From Rhizobium etli 8C-3 (GTDB lineage Bacteria; Pseudomonadota; Alphaproteobacteria; Rhizobiales; Rhizobiaceae), in the NCBI RefSeq assembly GCF_001908375.1, contig NZ_CP017241.1:1057001-1121000 (forward strand): 64,000 bases of DNA, in the 5' to 3' direction. Below, piece after piece: positions 1 to 9,820 of this stretch. The translations under genes and the position numbers were made by a program. Under the pieces are notes generated by a model, which searched no databases, had not been told where the DNA came from, and saw only the letters and a list, made by a program, of their open reading frames with translations. Positions within the stretch are counted from its first letter, which is position 1. Each line of letters starts with the position of its first letter.

Positions 1-977
1 CTCGTGAACATCCATTGCGCACCCGCGACACCTTGCCAGAACCATGGCAGCCAGGAATAGAGCGAAACCGGCTTGGTGCTGACCTGCTGGAAATAGAATT
101 CCATATGGTCCTGCAGGTTGGCGCCGACACCTGGCCTGTCGGCCTTCACCTCGATGCCGTGCTCCTGCAAATGAGCGCCCGGGCCGATGCCGGAAAGCAT
201 CAACAGCTTCGGCGAGTTGAAGGATGAGGCGGAAACGATCACCTCGCGGTTCGCCTTGATGATTTCGACCTTGCCGCGGCGCTCGATCTCGACGCCGGTC
301 GCACGGCCGTTCTCGATAATGACCCTGCATGCCAGGCCGTAGGCGATGTCGACATTCGGCCGCTTCAGCGCCGGCTTGAGATAGGCGCTCGCCGCAGACC
401 AGCGACGGCCGCGGAAAATGGTCTGCTCCATCAGCCCGAAGCCTTCCTGCTTCGAGCCGTTGTAGTCGTCCGTCGCCTCGAAGCCCGCCTGTTTGCCGGC
501 TTCGATGAATGCATGGAACAGCGGATTGCGAAAGCCGCCGCGTTGCACATGCAGCGGGCCGTCGGTGCCGCGCCAGCCTTCCTCGCCGCCGTGCGAATGC
601 TCCATGCGCTTGAAGTAGGGCAGCACGTCGGCATAGGCCCAGCCGTTGGCGCCGAGCTCTTCCCAACGGTTGTAGTCCTCGGCATGGCCGCGCACATAGA
701 CCATCCCGTTGATCGAGGAGGAGCCGCCGATCACCTTGCCGCGCGGCGCGGTGATGCGCCGGCCGTTGAGGTTGGGTTCGGGTTCGGAGAGGTAGCCCCA
801 GTTGTAGCGCCTCATGCTCATCGGCCAAGCAAGGGCTGCCGGCATCTGGATGAACGGCCCGAAGTCGCTGCCGCCCGCCTCGATGACGATCACGCTGTTT
901 CTGCCGTCTTCGGAGAGACGATAGGCAAGGGCCGACCCTGCCGAGCCGGAGCCTATGATGACGAAGTCTGCCTGCAT
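1..977 (-). CDS. betA: Choline dehydrogenase BetA (3' end beyond window)
   Basis: FAD-dependent GMC oxidoreductase that oxidises choline to betaine aldehyde in glycine betaine synthesis. The first 325 codons are present and the C-terminus lies outside the window. The N-terminus [21 protein letters not shown] carries the GxGxxG dinucleotide-binding motif, followed by the GMC signature [20 protein letters not shown] near residue 85. It starts at an ATG (complement of 975-977), 62 nt after the betB stop, so it is the third gene of a betI-betB-betA operon. Regulation should come from the BetI operator at 3186-3205. Family and context agree, so the call is firm. Confidence 0.95.
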   Translation of the reverse strand, partial: MQADFVIIGSGSAGSALAYRLSEDGRNSVIVIEAGGSDFGPFIQMPAALAWPMSMRRYNWGYLSEPEPNLNGRRITAPRGKVIGGSSSINGMVYVRGHAEDYNRWEELGANGWAYADVLPYFKRMEHSHGGEEGWRGTDGPLHVQRGGFRNPLFHAFIEAGKQAGFEATDDYNGSKQEGFGLMEQTIFRGRRWSAASAYLKPALKRPNVDIAYGLACRVIIENGRATGVEIERRGKVEIIKANREVIVSASSFNSPKLLMLSGIGPGAHLQEHGIEVKADRPGVGANLQDHMEFYFQQVSTKPVSLYSWLPWFWQGVAGAQWMFT

Positions 978-1039
978 GATTGTGCACTCGGTATGTGTTG
1001 ATCTTCGCCTCACCACAAGCGGGAGGGCGTAACCTCTTC

Positions 1040-2503
1040 TCAGTAAGGCGCCGCCACCGGCCCCATGCCCACGTAGACCGTTTTCAACTCCGAATAATGC
1101 TCCAGCGCCGCCAGCGAGTTCTCCCGCCCGAAACCGGATTGCTTCGAGCCGCCGAAGGGAATTTCGACCGGGCAGAGATTGTAGGTGTTGATCCAGAGCG
1201 TGCCGGCCTCGAGCTGGTCGGCGACGCGGTGGGCGCGCGTCAGATCGGCGGTGAAGACGCCACCCGAGAGGCCGAATTCGGTGGCGTTCGCACGTCCGAT
1301 GACTTCGCCTTCGTCATCGAAGTCGAGCACGCACATCACCGGTCCGAAGATTTCCTCGCGGGCAATGGTCATGCCGTCGGTCACGTCGGCAAACACGGTC
1401 GGCTGGACGTAATAGCCCTCGCCGGAAACATTGTTCGGAATGCCACCGCCGGTGATGAGCGTCGCACCCTCGGAGTTGCCCTTGTCGATGTAACTCAAGA
1501 CCTTCTGTCGCTGGTCGAAGGAAACCATCGGGCCGAGCTGCGTCGACTCGTCCATCGGGTCGCCGATCAGGATCGCCTCGGTGCGAGCCTTCAGCCGCTT
1601 CAGGAACTCGCCCTTGATGTTCCTTTGCACAAAAACACGGGTGCCGTTCGAGCACACCTGGCCCGTTGAATAGAAGTTGCCGAGCATGGCGCCGCCGATT
1701 GCGCTGTCGATATCGGCATCGTCGAAGACGATCAGCGGCGACTTGCCGCCGAGCTCCATCGTCACATGTTTGAGGTGGCTGGCGGCGGAGGCGGCGACCT
1801 TACGGCCGGTCGGCACGGAGCCGGTGAGCGAGACTTTTGCCACGTCCTTATGGTTGACGAGCAGCGGGCCGGTGTCGCGGTCTCCCTGGATCACATTGTA
1901 AAGACCCTTCGGCAGGCCTGCTTCGAAAAGGATTTCGGCAATCTTCAAGGCCCCAAGCGGCGTGTTTTCCGAAGGCTTGAAGACCATCGCATTGCCGGCG
2001 ATCAGCGCCGGCGCCCCTTTCCAGCAGGCGATCTGCTGCGGATAGTTCCAGGCGCCGATGCCGACGCAAACGCCGAGCGGCACTCGCTTCGTATAGGCGA
2101 AATCGCCGCCGAGCGGGATATAGGAACCGTTGAGTCCGGCTGCCGCGATGCCGCCGAAGAATTCGAAGCTGTCGGCGCCGGACGTCGGATCGGCGACGAT
2201 CGTTTCCTGGATCGGCTTGCCGGTATCGAGCGTTTCGAGCTCGGAAAGCTCGCGATTGCGCTCGCGCATGATCTCGGCGGCGCGCCTTAAGATGCGGCCG
2301 CGGGCCGTCGGGCTCATCGCCGCCCACTCCGGCTGCGCGCGCTTGGCGGCCGCGATCGCCTTCTCGACGATGGCAGGCGTTGCCGCATGCAGCCGCGCGA
2401 TCACTTCGCCGGTTGCCGGATAGATGCTTTCGATAACGCTTCCCGCTTCGTCCTCGACATATTCGCCGTCGATGAAGTGCGACGCTTTCGGCTGGGCTTT
2501 CAT
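1040..2503 (-). CDS. betB: Betaine aldehyde dehydrogenase BetB
   Basis: NAD(P)-dependent aldehyde dehydrogenase that converts betaine aldehyde to glycine betaine, the second step after BetA. It has 487 residues, normal for the family. The general-base region [18 protein letters not shown] and the catalytic cysteine in [13 protein letters not shown] are both present, as is EEIFGPV near the C-terminus. The ATG at 2503 has an AAAGGA ribosome site seven bases upstream. The gene lies 62 nt after betI and 62 nt before betA, all on the minus strand. Many rhizobial bet operons carry betC (choline sulfatase) between betI and betB, and here it is absent. Confidence 0.95.
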   Translation of the reverse strand: MKAQPKASHFIDGEYVEDEAGSVIESIYPATGEVIARLHAATPAIVEKAIAAAKRAQPEWAAMSPTARGRILRRAAEIMRERNRELSELETLDTGKPIQETIVADPTSGADSFEFFGGIAAAGLNGSYIPLGGDFAYTKRVPLGVCVGIGAWNYPQQIACWKGAPALIAGNAMVFKPSENTPLGALKIAEILFEAGLPKGLYNVIQGDRDTGPLLVNHKDVAKVSLTGSVPTGRKVAASAASHLKHVTMELGGKSPLIVFDDADIDSAIGGAMLGNFYSTGQVCSNGTRVFVQRNIKGEFLKRLKARTEAILIGDPMDESTQLGPMVSFDQRQKVLSYIDKGNSEGATLITGGGIPNNVSGEGYYVQPTVFADVTDGMTIAREEIFGPVMCVLDFDDEGEVIGRANATEFGLSGGVFTADLTRAHRVADQLEAGTLWINTYNLCPVEIPFGGSKQSGFGRENSLAALEHYSELKTVYVGMGPVAAPY

Positions 2504-2565
2504 AATTCAATCCTTTGCTTTGTCCGACAGGGCAAAAAAAGCTCCTCATTCCTGCGCGGTTAGCC

Positions 2566-3150
2566 TCATTCGATCCTCCTTAATTGCATCGTCACGTAAT
2601 CCTCTGTCAGCCCGATCGAAGCCTCGATGTTGATCGGCGCCGATTTCAGACTTTGGCGGATATAGAGTCCGTCGATCATCGCAGCAGCGCCTTCGGCGAT
2701 GCGCCCTGCGGCATCCGGCGAACAAAGCTTCTTGAGGTTGGCCAGCAGGTTCGAACGCAGCCGGCGGGAATAGATGACGAGGAAACGGCGCGTTTCCTCC
2801 GAGCGCTGCGCCTCGGCATAAAAGGCAAGCCATGCGGCAATCGTTTCCGGCGCGAACTGATCGGCCTGGAAGCTGATGCGGATGACGGCAGAGAGCTTTT
2901 CGCGTGGGGTCCGGGCAGCCTTCAGCGCCGTCACCGTATCGTCACGCAACTGCTTGAGCAGCGAACGGACCGTCTCGATCAATAGTTGCTCCTTGCTGCC
3001 GAAATAGTGGTGCGCAAGGGCTGGAGACACGCCGGCCTGGCGGGCGATATCGGACATGGTGACGCTCAGCGAGCCTTGATCCGCGATGACGCGCAGCGCA
3101 GCGTCGACGAGCGCCTTTCGGCGTAGAGGTTCCATTCCGATTTTGGGCAT
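2566..3150 (-). CDS. betI: TetR-family repressor BetI
   Basis: Choline-responsive TetR repressor of the bet genes, 194 residues. The start at 3150 was chosen because BetI proteins begin MPKIGMEPLRRKALVDA, which is exactly what follows this ATG. The upstream in-frame extension to 3201 would run into the operator. The N-terminal helix-turn-helix (about residues 25-45, TMSDIARQAGVSPALAHHYF) is intact and followed by the helical ligand domain. It is the first gene of the operon, so it probably represses itself together with betB and betA through the palindrome about 35 bases upstream. Confidence 0.93.
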   Translation of the reverse strand: MPKIGMEPLRRKALVDAALRVIADQGSLSVTMSDIARQAGVSPALAHHYFGSKEQLLIETVRSLLKQLRDDTVTALKAARTPREKLSAVIRISFQADQFAPETIAAWLAFYAEAQRSEETRRFLVIYSRRLRSNLLANLKKLCSPDAAGRIAEGAAAMIDGLYIRQSLKSAPINIEASIGLTEDYVTMQLRRIE

Positions 3151-3185
3151 GAAGGCCGGCTCCGAAAGTTCAGCGCATATTATTT

Positions 3186-3205
3186 TTGATTGACTAATCA
3201 ATCAA
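3186..3205. promoter_or_regulatory. BetI operator palindrome
   Basis: A perfect inverted repeat, TTGATTGA-CTAA-TCAATCAA, lies 35 bases upstream of the betI ATG. Known BetI boxes are AT-rich palindromes built on TTGAT/ATCAA half-sites, and this matches. It sits in the divergent region between betI and the HdeD-like gene, nearer to betI, so its main role is probably autorepression of the bet operon. Confidence 0.8.
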
Positions 3206-3293
3206 CAAAAATCTTTTTTGGCGGAGTTTGCGAAACCCCAACCCTTTCCGACGCGCAATTCTGCAGCATATCAGGCCTATCAGGAGGTGTGTC

Positions 3294-3848
3294 ATGGCTA
3301 ACGTCTTCGATGGAGCGCCGTCCTCGTCCCTGCAGTCGAAATGGATATGGTTCGTGGGTCTCGGCGTGCTGCTGTTGATCTGCGGCCTGATCGCGGTCGG
3401 AAATCTGCTTCTGGCCACAGTGGTGTCGGTCTACTCCGTGGGAATGCTGATGGTGTTTGGCGGGATCGTTTATCTCATCCACGCCTTTCAAGTGCGCGGC
3501 TGGGAGCACATCCTTTTCTGGGCGCTGAGCGGCATGCTTTACGTGCTCGCAGGCATATTCGCCTTCATCAATCCGATCCTGACCTCGGCTGCTCTGACGC
3601 TCTTTCTCGCTATCGCTTTGCTTGTCGCCGGCGTCTTCCGCGTCTTTATCGGCCGCCGCATGAAGCCGCTCAAGGGTTGGGGCTGGATCGTCGTAAGCGG
3701 TGTAGTTACCGCGCTTGCAGGCTTTATCATCGCACTCGGCTGGCCAGTGAACAGTCTCTGGGTGCTCGGTCTTTTCCTGGCGGTGGATCTGATCTTGCAG
3801 GGATGGACGATGATTGCGTTCGGCATCGGCCTGCGAAGCGTGCAATGA
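3294..3848 (+). CDS. HdeD-family membrane protein
   Basis: A 184-residue integral membrane protein of the HdeD/DUF308 family, associated in enterobacteria with acid-stress resistance. About six hydrophobic helices are visible, the first at roughly residues 18-40 (WIWFVGLGVLLLICGLIAVG), arranged as short repeats typical of the family. The ATG at 3294 was chosen because AGGAGGTG lies directly upstream; the frame extends further 5' without a ribosome site. It is divergent from betI, with the BetI palindrome about 90 bases upstream, but no functional link to choline metabolism is implied. Substrate and role are unknown. Confidence 0.8.
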   Translation: MANVFDGAPSSSLQSKWIWFVGLGVLLLICGLIAVGNLLLATVVSVYSVGMLMVFGGIVYLIHAFQVRGWEHILFWALSGMLYVLAGIFAFINPILTSAALTLFLAIALLVAGVFRVFIGRRMKPLKGWGWIVVSGVVTALAGFIIALGWPVNSLWVLGLFLAVDLILQGWTMIAFGIGLRSVQ

Positions 3849-3990
3849 CCCTGTCCACAGGCCCTGCTCACGGAATGTTTCTTTTTTGACAAGCATGTGA
3901 GGCGGGACTAAAATTCAAACAGATTACCCGAGACGCCGGCAGACAATCATTGCCGGATCAGATGTCATGAGTGGTCATGCGTCCCGCGTA

Positions 3991-4005
3991 GGGCAGGTTC
4001 TGCCC
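3991..4005. promoter_or_regulatory. Small hairpin upstream of parD-like gene
   Basis: A perfect six-base stem, GGGCAG-GTT-CTGCCC, lies 26 bases before the ParD-like start codon. Antitoxin genes are usually autoregulated through short palindromes in this position, so it may be an operator. The match is short and no second copy was seen. Confidence 0.35.
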
Positions 4006-4030
4006 CATAGAAAACGAAGGGAGGAAGTTC

Positions 4031-4273
4031 ATGCCGATGGTCACAGTTTCCATATCACCGGTCCAGGCAGCCGGCATTCGCGATGCCGTCGATCATGGCG
4101 GCTATGCATCGAGCAGCGAAGTTGTCCGTGAGGCGCTGCGCCTCTGGGATGCCGCCCGCAAGCTCGCAGAATATCGCAATGAGGTCCTAAATGACGAAGA
4201 TCGCGCGAGTGGAGGCCGCTGCGTTGCAGACATGTTTGCCGATCACGAAGCGGAGCGTCGCCGATCCGCCTGA
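4031..4273 (+). CDS. ParD-like antitoxin, apparently without a toxin partner
   Basis: An 80-residue protein of the CopG/ParD ribbon-helix-helix antitoxin class. The N-terminus MVTVSISPVQAAGIRDAV resembles the DNA-binding strand and first helix, and YASSSEVVREALRLWDAA is the classic ParD second helix. GGGAGG precedes the ATG. In a ParDE locus the parE toxin follows at once. Here an ATG overlaps the stop (TGATGA at 4271-4276), but its 70-codon frame has no ParE resemblance, and the next gene is an EAL-GGDEF protein. It looks like a solitary antitoxin, either a remnant or one that pairs with a toxin elsewhere. Confidence 0.75.
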   Translation: MPMVTVSISPVQAAGIRDAVDHGGYASSSEVVREALRLWDAARKLAEYRNEVLNDEDRASGGRCVADMFADHEAERRRSA

Positions 4274-4421
4274 TGAGGATCGGGACCTATGCCATTGATC
4301 GGAATGCTGAAACATTCCGGTCCGCAACTTTCACAAAAGCTTCACATTGGCGAAAGGGTTCATTGATGCTTTTTCACCATCTTCGCTGCGAAAAAGAAGA
4401 CTTCGCAGTGGAGAATTTGGC

Positions 4422-6227
4422 ATGTCTTTGGCTGCCGCCGTCGAACCGGACGTATTGCGCCGTTATGCCAGCGATCAGATCGTGACGCTTGCGAAACTCG
4501 TCATCGAAAATGCTTTCCAGCCGATCGTCGAGGCAGGGACAGGCACAGTCTTCGGTTACGAGTCCCTGATGCGCGGGCAGGAGCGCATGGGCTTCGATTC
4601 CCCCGTTGAAATCCTCGATGAGGCCCATCGCGCCGGCCAGCTGCTGCAGCTGTAGCAGATGGTCGCCAGCCGCGCGCTCGCAAAGTTCGCGACGCTCGGC
4701 AATTGTTCGACCTCGACGCTTTTCCTCAATCTCGACGTCCGGCTGATCCCGCACGGCGACCGTCTGGTTGAGACCCTTCTCCAGCACCTGAAAGCCGCCA
4801 ACATCCCACCCTCCTCGGTCTGCTTCGAATTCTCCGAGCGTTTCGACAATACCAGCGTGCCGGAATTCGAGGCGCTGGTTTCCAATCTTCGCAAGACCGG
4901 CTTCAAGCTGGCAATCGACGACTTCGGCGTCGGTCACGGTGAGATGAAGCTGCTCTGCGACTATGCCGTCGATTACCTCAAGATCGACCGTCACTTCGTC
5001 GCCGACATCGACTGCAAGCCGCGCAAGCGCCACCTGTTGAAGAACATCGTCAACATCGCCCATGTGCTCGGAACCCGGGTCATCGCGGAAGGCGTTGAAA
5101 CCGAAGCGGAGTTCCTGGCTTGCCGCGAATATGGCGTCGATCTCGTCCAAGGCTGGTTCATTGCCCGGCCGACGCAGCATACGTCGGAACTCGTGTCGTC
5201 GTTTCCGCATCTTCAGGATCTCGGCAAAAGCAAGCACAACACGCAATCGCTCGATGAAATCCTTATCCGCAAGCAGATTGAAGTGCTGCCGACGGTCTAT
5301 GAGAACGACAGCATCGACACGGTCTTCGAGCTCTTTCGCCGCAATCCGCGCCAGGCATTTTTCCCCGTTTTGAATGCCAATGGCGAGCCGCGCGGCATCA
5401 TCCATGAGCATCATCTCAAGGAATATATCTACCAGCCTTTCGGCCGCGATCTCCTGAAGAACAAGATCTATGGCCGCACGATTTCGCACTTCGTCGAAAT
5501 GGCACCGATCGTCGGTCTCAATTCCGACGCCGAGCGGTTGATGACGATCTTCGCCAATATGGAAGGCAGCAACTGCCTGATCCTTACTGACAACATGCGT
5601 TATGCCGGCGTCGTCTCCGCTGCCTCCCTCATCAAGGTCATCAACGAAAAACAGTTGAAGACCGCACAGGACCAGAACCCGCTGACCGGCCTGCCGGGCA
5701 ACCGCGCCATCCGCGATTTCATGCGCCAGGCCGGTCGCGACGGCGACGAGGTGCGGCATTTCTGCTATTGCGACTTCGACAACTTCAAGCCTTTCAACGA
5801 TACTTATGGTTTCCATCTCGGCGACCACGCGATCTCGCTCTTCGCCGCTCTGATGCGCCGCTACTTCTTCGCCGAGCGCCATTTCCTCGGCCATGTCGGG
5901 GGCGACGACTTCTTCATCGGCGTCATCGGATGGACGAAGGAGGAACTGACCGAGATTCTTGATCGGCTCATCACTGATTTTCGCGAAGACGTCCGCGATC
6001 TCTACTGCGACGAGGACCGCGCGGCCGGAGGCATTGCCGGTCATGACCGCGCAGGTGCAGAAGCGCGTTTTGCGCTGATGCGCTGCTCGATTGGTGTCCT
6101 TGAACTGTCGGAAGGCTTGGTGATTGAGGACATCAATCGTGTCAGCGCCGAGATCGCACACATCAAGGCCGAAGCGAAGGAAAGCGCCGACGGGCTGATC
6201 TTCCATCCACTGGGCGAGGCGAATTGA
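4422..6227 (+). pseudogene. EAL-CBS-GGDEF cyclic-di-GMP protein broken by one in-frame amber codon
   Basis: The reading frame from ATG 4422 to TGA 6227 encodes about 600 residues but is interrupted by a single TAG at 4653-4655 (codon 78), with coding character unbroken on both sides. The N-terminal EAL phosphodiesterase domain shows ESLMR (EAL motif), DDFGVG and EGVETEAE. A central CBS-like region follows, then a GGDEF domain with LTGLPGN, DFDNFKPFNDTYGFHLGD and GGDDF in place of GGDEF. The lost residue falls in QLLQL-stop-QMVASRAL, where relatives usually have Glu, so one GAG-to-TAG change would explain it. An ATG at 4659 could restart translation, but no ribosome site precedes it and the EAL motif would be lost. 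Confidence 0.85.
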
Positions 6228-6303
6228 CGCCTTTGCCACTTCTCTCCTTCCCAATCACGGGGCGCTGAATTATCTCCTGGGCTTTCGGAAAGAGGAGACC
6301 GTC

Positions 6304-7302
6304 ATGCCTTTGCCAACGAACATGCGTTTCGTCGACCTGCCGAGCTTTGGCGGGCCGGAAGTCATGAGGATCGGGACCGGACCTGTTCCAGTGCCCGGCG
6401 AGGGGCAGGTCCTCGTACGCGTGCAGGCTATCGGCATCAATCGCCCGGATGTGGCCCAGCGTCAGGGAACATACCCGCCGCCCAAGGATGCGAGCCCCAT
6501 CCTCGGGCTTGAACTTTCCGGCGAAGTGGCCGCAATCGGTCCGGGCGTTTCCGGATACTCGGTCGGCGACAAGGTCTGCGGCCTCGCCAACGGCGGTGCC
6601 TATGCCGAATTTTGCCTGCTGCCCATTGGCCAGGTCTTGCCGTTTCCGAAAGGCTATGATGCGGTGCAGGCCGCAGCCCTGCCGGAGGCCTTGTTCACCG
6701 TCTGGGCGAACCTTTTCCAGATGGCCGGCCTGACGGAGGGCGAAAGCGTTCTCATCCACGGCGGCTCCAGCGGCATCGGCACCACGGCGATCCAGCTCGC
6801 CCGCGCCTTCGGCGCCGAGGTCTATGCGACCGCAGGTTCGGCGGACAAATGCAAGGCCTGCGAAAAGCTTGGCGCGAAGCGGGCGATCAACTACAAGAGC
6901 GAAGATTTCGCCGAAGTCATCAGGGCCCAGACCGGTGGCCATGGCGTCGATGTCGTACTCGACATGGTCGGCGCTGCCTATTTCGAAAAGAATATCGCAT
7001 CGCTTGCCAGGGACGGCTGCCTGTCGATCATCGCCTTGCTGGGTGGGGCCGTCGCTGACAGGGCCAACCTCGCGCCGATCATGGCCAAGCGCCTCACCGT
7101 CACCGGCTCGACAATGCGCCCGCGCACTCTAGAAGAAAAGCGCGCCATTCGCGACGACCTTCTCTCCCAGGTCTTTCCGCTCCTCGAAGCCGGCAAAGCC
7201 GCCCCCGTCATCCACAGGACCTTTGCCTTCGAAGATGTCGTCGAAGCACACAAGCTGATGGAAACGAGCAGCCATATCGGCAAGATCACCCTGACCGTTT
7301 AA
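6304..7302 (+). CDS. NADPH:quinone oxidoreductase (zinc-independent MDR family)
   Basis: A 332-residue medium-chain reductase of the quinone oxidoreductase type, close to the PIG3/QOR group. It reduces quinones or similar electrophiles with NADPH. The catalytic-domain motif [17 protein letters not shown] is followed by the cofactor loop [28 protein letters not shown]. The cysteine cluster of zinc alcohol dehydrogenases is absent, consistent with a zinc-free reductase. GAGGAG lies seven bases before the ATG. It appears monocistronic. The true substrate cannot be read from the sequence. Confidence 0.85.
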   Translation: MPLPTNMRFVDLPSFGGPEVMRIGTGPVPVPGEGQVLVRVQAIGINRPDVAQRQGTYPPPKDASPILGLELSGEVAAIGPGVSGYSVGDKVCGLANGGAYAEFCLLPIGQVLPFPKGYDAVQAAALPEALFTVWANLFQMAGLTEGESVLIHGGSSGIGTTAIQLARAFGAEVYATAGSADKCKACEKLGAKRAINYKSEDFAEVIRAQTGGHGVDVVLDMVGAAYFEKNIASLARDGCLSIIALLGGAVADRANLAPIMAKRLTVTGSTMRPRTLEEKRAIRDDLLSQVFPLLEAGKAAPVIHRTFAFEDVVEAHKLMETSSHIGKITLTV

Positions 7303-7464
7303 GGTCAGCTTCGGACCAGCATCGGTGCGCACAAGTAAAACTGATCCTGGCCGTATGTGAGTCTCCGGGGTCGCTGAACTGTCGTCTGAGCGAAACCCGG
7401 GTCTGAACTGCGCATCTTGATGTGGCGTTGATTGCGCGTGGCAGGGCCCCCCACGAGGAATGCA

Positions 7465-8238
7465 ATGGCTCTATTCCACTCTTGCCCCGTCTGCCGCAGC
7501 AGGATACCGCATTTCGTGCCGCTTCCGCGGTATTACATCGACAAGGCGACCGAACACGGCTTTCCCTATCGGGTCGATGAATTCGAAACGATCAATCATC
7601 AGGCCTATAGCTGCCCCAACTGTCACTCGAGCGACCGGGACAGGCTCTATGCCCTGTTCCTGACGCCTGTGTTTCAGCGCCTCAACCAGGCGCAGCCGTT
7701 CCGGTTTCTGGATATTGCCCCCGGCCGCTCTTTGAGCTTCTGGCTGAAAAGCCACCCACACATCTTTTACCGCAGCTGCGACATGTATATGCCGGAGGCG
7801 GACGACAAGGCAGACATTCACAATCTACCTTATGCGGACGAGACTTTCGATTTCGTTCTGTGCTCGCACGTGCTCGAACACGTCGACGATCCGGTGCGAG
7901 CCGCCTCCGAAATTCGCCGCGTACTCAAGCAGGACAGCATTGCCATCCTGATGGCGCCGATCTGCCTTTCGATCCAGGACAATTATGAAAATCCCGAAGT
8001 GACGACGCCTGAGGGGCGCTGGCAGCATTTCGGCCAGGATGACCATGTGCGCATCTTCTCGAAGCCGGGATTCGTCGATGTGATCCGGCAGTCGGGCCTT
8101 GCGGTGCAGGAGGTTCCGGTCAACGAATTCCTGACGCCCGAGGTCTGCGACACCTACGGGATCGGCCTCCGCTCCGTTCTTTATCTCGGCGTGAAGCAGC
8201 AGGCTGTCCAGCAAGAGCCGGAGCGCAGCGTCGCCTGA
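7465..8238 (+). CDS. SAM-dependent methyltransferase with N-terminal zinc-ribbon cysteines
   Basis: A 257-residue class I methyltransferase (Methyltransf_11 type). An N-terminal pair CPVC (about 7-10) and CPNC (about 50-53) suggests a small zinc-binding module. The methyltransferase core shows FLDIAPGRSL as a modified SAM motif I and FDFVLCSHVLEHVDDP, a typical post-motif segment, near residue 130. The ATG at 7465, preceded by GAGGAA, was preferred over an upstream in-frame TTG. It stands alone between the quinone reductase and a convergent MFS gene. The substrate is unknown; related proteins often sit in surface-glycan loci, but nothing here supports that. Confidence 0.75.
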   Translation: MALFHSCPVCRSRIPHFVPLPRYYIDKATEHGFPYRVDEFETINHQAYSCPNCHSSDRDRLYALFLTPVFQRLNQAQPFRFLDIAPGRSLSFWLKSHPHIFYRSCDMYMPEADDKADIHNLPYADETFDFVLCSHVLEHVDDPVRAASEIRRVLKQDSIAILMAPICLSIQDNYENPEVTTPEGRWQHFGQDDHVRIFSKPGFVDVIRQSGLAVQEVPVNEFLTPEVCDTYGIGLRSVLYLGVKQQAVQQEPERSVA

Positions 8239-8294
8239 GGTCGCTCTCAGTGATGGAAGAGGCGCCCCGGGCACTCGCCCTTAGGCGCTTCTTT

Positions 8295-9716
8295 TCAATC
8301 TCGGCCTTCTCTCAGCGTCAGCGCCGCTGCGATCGTAACGATGCCGGGAAGCGCCATGGCGGCGTAGAGCCAGTGGGCGGCCGATATGCTGCCGGAAATG
8401 CCGCCCGGTGTAACGAGCCCTGTGCTGTTGGCAATGACGCCTGCGACCGCAGCGCCGAAAGCGCCGCCGAGCGACTGCACGGTCGAGATCGCGGCCGATG
8501 CCTTGTCCTGCTCGGCGCTGCCGACAAGGCGCAGCACCTTTGTCACCAGATGTGCCCATCCGAGGCCGACGCCGAAACCCATCATCAGCATTGCGACAGC
8601 CGCCGGTCCGAGAATTGCAAGGCTCGCAATATGGTTGTCCCGAGCGAGAAAGATCGCCAGGAAAACGGTCGCCAGCGCTTCGATGATACAGCCGGCGACG
8701 ATCGCGTTGCTTGCGTGCCTGCCGGTCAGGGAGCCGCTGAAAAAGGCGGCGATCGTCCAGCCGAGCGCGACAAGGGCGGTCAGATAGCCGGAAATCAGCG
8801 GCGTCACGCCATGTAGGGCCTGCAGGAAATAGGGAATATAGATGTCGCTGACGAGGATGAACAGCAGCACGAACATGATGAGGTAGACGCGCGCAACCGG
8901 CTTTGCCAGCATGACGGCGCCGGTCGGCAGAAGCCGGTTGTTGCCTCGCCGCTCCGTCACCAGCATCAGCGAAATCGAGATGACGGAAAGGGCAATCAGT
9001 GCAGTCTTGGCGGGGATAGGCTCGACGGTGCCTGCGATGCTGACGAACAGCACGGCGACAAGCAGCAGGCAGATCTGCAAGACCGGCGTCTTGGCGTGCG
9101 CGCGGTCGTCCGTCGCTTTCGGTAGCAGCCATGGCGCAAGAACGGCCATCAGCAGGCCGAGCGGCACGAGGATGATGAAGGCGTATCGCCATGCACTGCC
9201 TTGCGAAAACACGCCCCCTGCAGTCGGCCCGAGTAGGGTCGCAACGCCCCAGATCGCGGCATAAAGCGTGGAGGCTTTCGGCCAGAGCGGCTCCGGATAA
9301 GCGAAACGAACGAAAGCATAGGCAAGCGCTGCAAGGATGCCGGCCCCGAAACCCTGAACGGCGCGCCCGGCGAGAACCATTTCCATGACATGTGCGGCCG
9401 CGCAGATGAGGCTGCCTATGGCGAAAATCAGGGCGCCGCAGACATAGGCGCCGCGCAAGCCCATGGATCGCGGCCGCATGGCGACGAAGATCGAGCCGAG
9501 CACGGCGGCGGCAACGAAAAGCGTCGTTACCCAGGCAAGTAGCGGCAAGCCGCCGATATCGCGTACGATAGAGGGGGCGACCGTGGCGGTGATGTAGCTC
9601 TCGATGGCATAGAGCGTCACGCCGCCGCCGAGCATCAGCGTGGCGGGCAGCAGGGACGGCGTGAAAAGCCTGAAGACGGATGACTTGGGTGCAGCGGCCC
9701 GATCGACACTGGTCAT
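8295..9716 (-). CDS. MFS transporter, probable drug or metabolite exporter
   Basis: A 473-residue major facilitator with about 12-14 predicted membrane helices. The early segments LPATLMLGGGVTLYAIESYITATVAPSIVRDIGG and GRAVQGFGAGILAALAY resemble the DHA2 exporter branch. The ATG at 9716 has AAGGT upstream. It is transcribed away from a SufR-like regulator across a 104-bp gap holding inverted repeats, so that regulator probably controls it. The substrate cannot be predicted. Confidence 0.85.
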   Translation of the reverse strand: MTSVDRAAAPKSSVFRLFTPSLLPATLMLGGGVTLYAIESYITATVAPSIVRDIGGLPLLAWVTTLFVAAAVLGSIFVAMRPRSMGLRGAYVCGALIFAIGSLICAAAHVMEMVLAGRAVQGFGAGILAALAYAFVRFAYPEPLWPKASTLYAAIWGVATLLGPTAGGVFSQGSAWRYAFIILVPLGLLMAVLAPWLLPKATDDRAHAKTPVLQICLLLVAVLFVSIAGTVEPIPAKTALIALSVISISLMLVTERRGNNRLLPTGAVMLAKPVARVYLIMFVLLFILVSDIYIPYFLQALHGVTPLISGYLTALVALGWTIAAFFSGSLTGRHASNAIVAGCIIEALATVFLAIFLARDNHIASLAILGPAAVAMLMMGFGVGLGWAHLVTKVLRLVGSAEQDKASAAISTVQSLGGAFGAAVAGVIANSTGLVTPGGISGSISAAHWLYAAMALPGIVTIAAALTLREGRD

Positions 9717-9748
9717 GACAATACCTTGATGTTTTCCCTAGCGGATCA

Positions 9749-9820
9749 TTATTTTCCAAGTTATAAATAGGAAAATTGCATGCCTGCTTTTTTAAAGCAA
9801 GAATCACCTTGGAAAAATAA
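9749..9820. promoter_or_regulatory. Inverted repeats between divergent MFS and SufR-like genes
   Basis: TTATTTTCCAAG (9749-9760) and its near-perfect reverse complement CTTGGAAAAATAA (9808-9820) bracket the region. A second pair, TTTTCC (9752-9757) with GGAAAA (9770-9775), and a small palindrome TGCTTT-TTT-AAAGCA (9785-9799) lie inside. The distal arm abuts the regulator's start codon. This fits a two-site operator that silences both genes, but binding is inferred. Confidence 0.5.

Noticed and set aside
4273..4485. 70-codon frame overlapping the ParD stop as a possible ParE
   Set aside because: The product lacks the ParE pattern and runs into the start of the EAL gene in another frame.
4374..6254. 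626-codon open frame on the minus strand opposite the EAL-GGDEF gene
   Set aside because: It mirrors a gene with clear EAL and GGDEF motifs on the plus strand; long antisense frames are expected at this GC content, and its product has no recognisable domain.
7303..7464. GGTC...GACC palindrome after the quinone reductase as a terminator
   Set aside because: Only four paired bases and no T-run.
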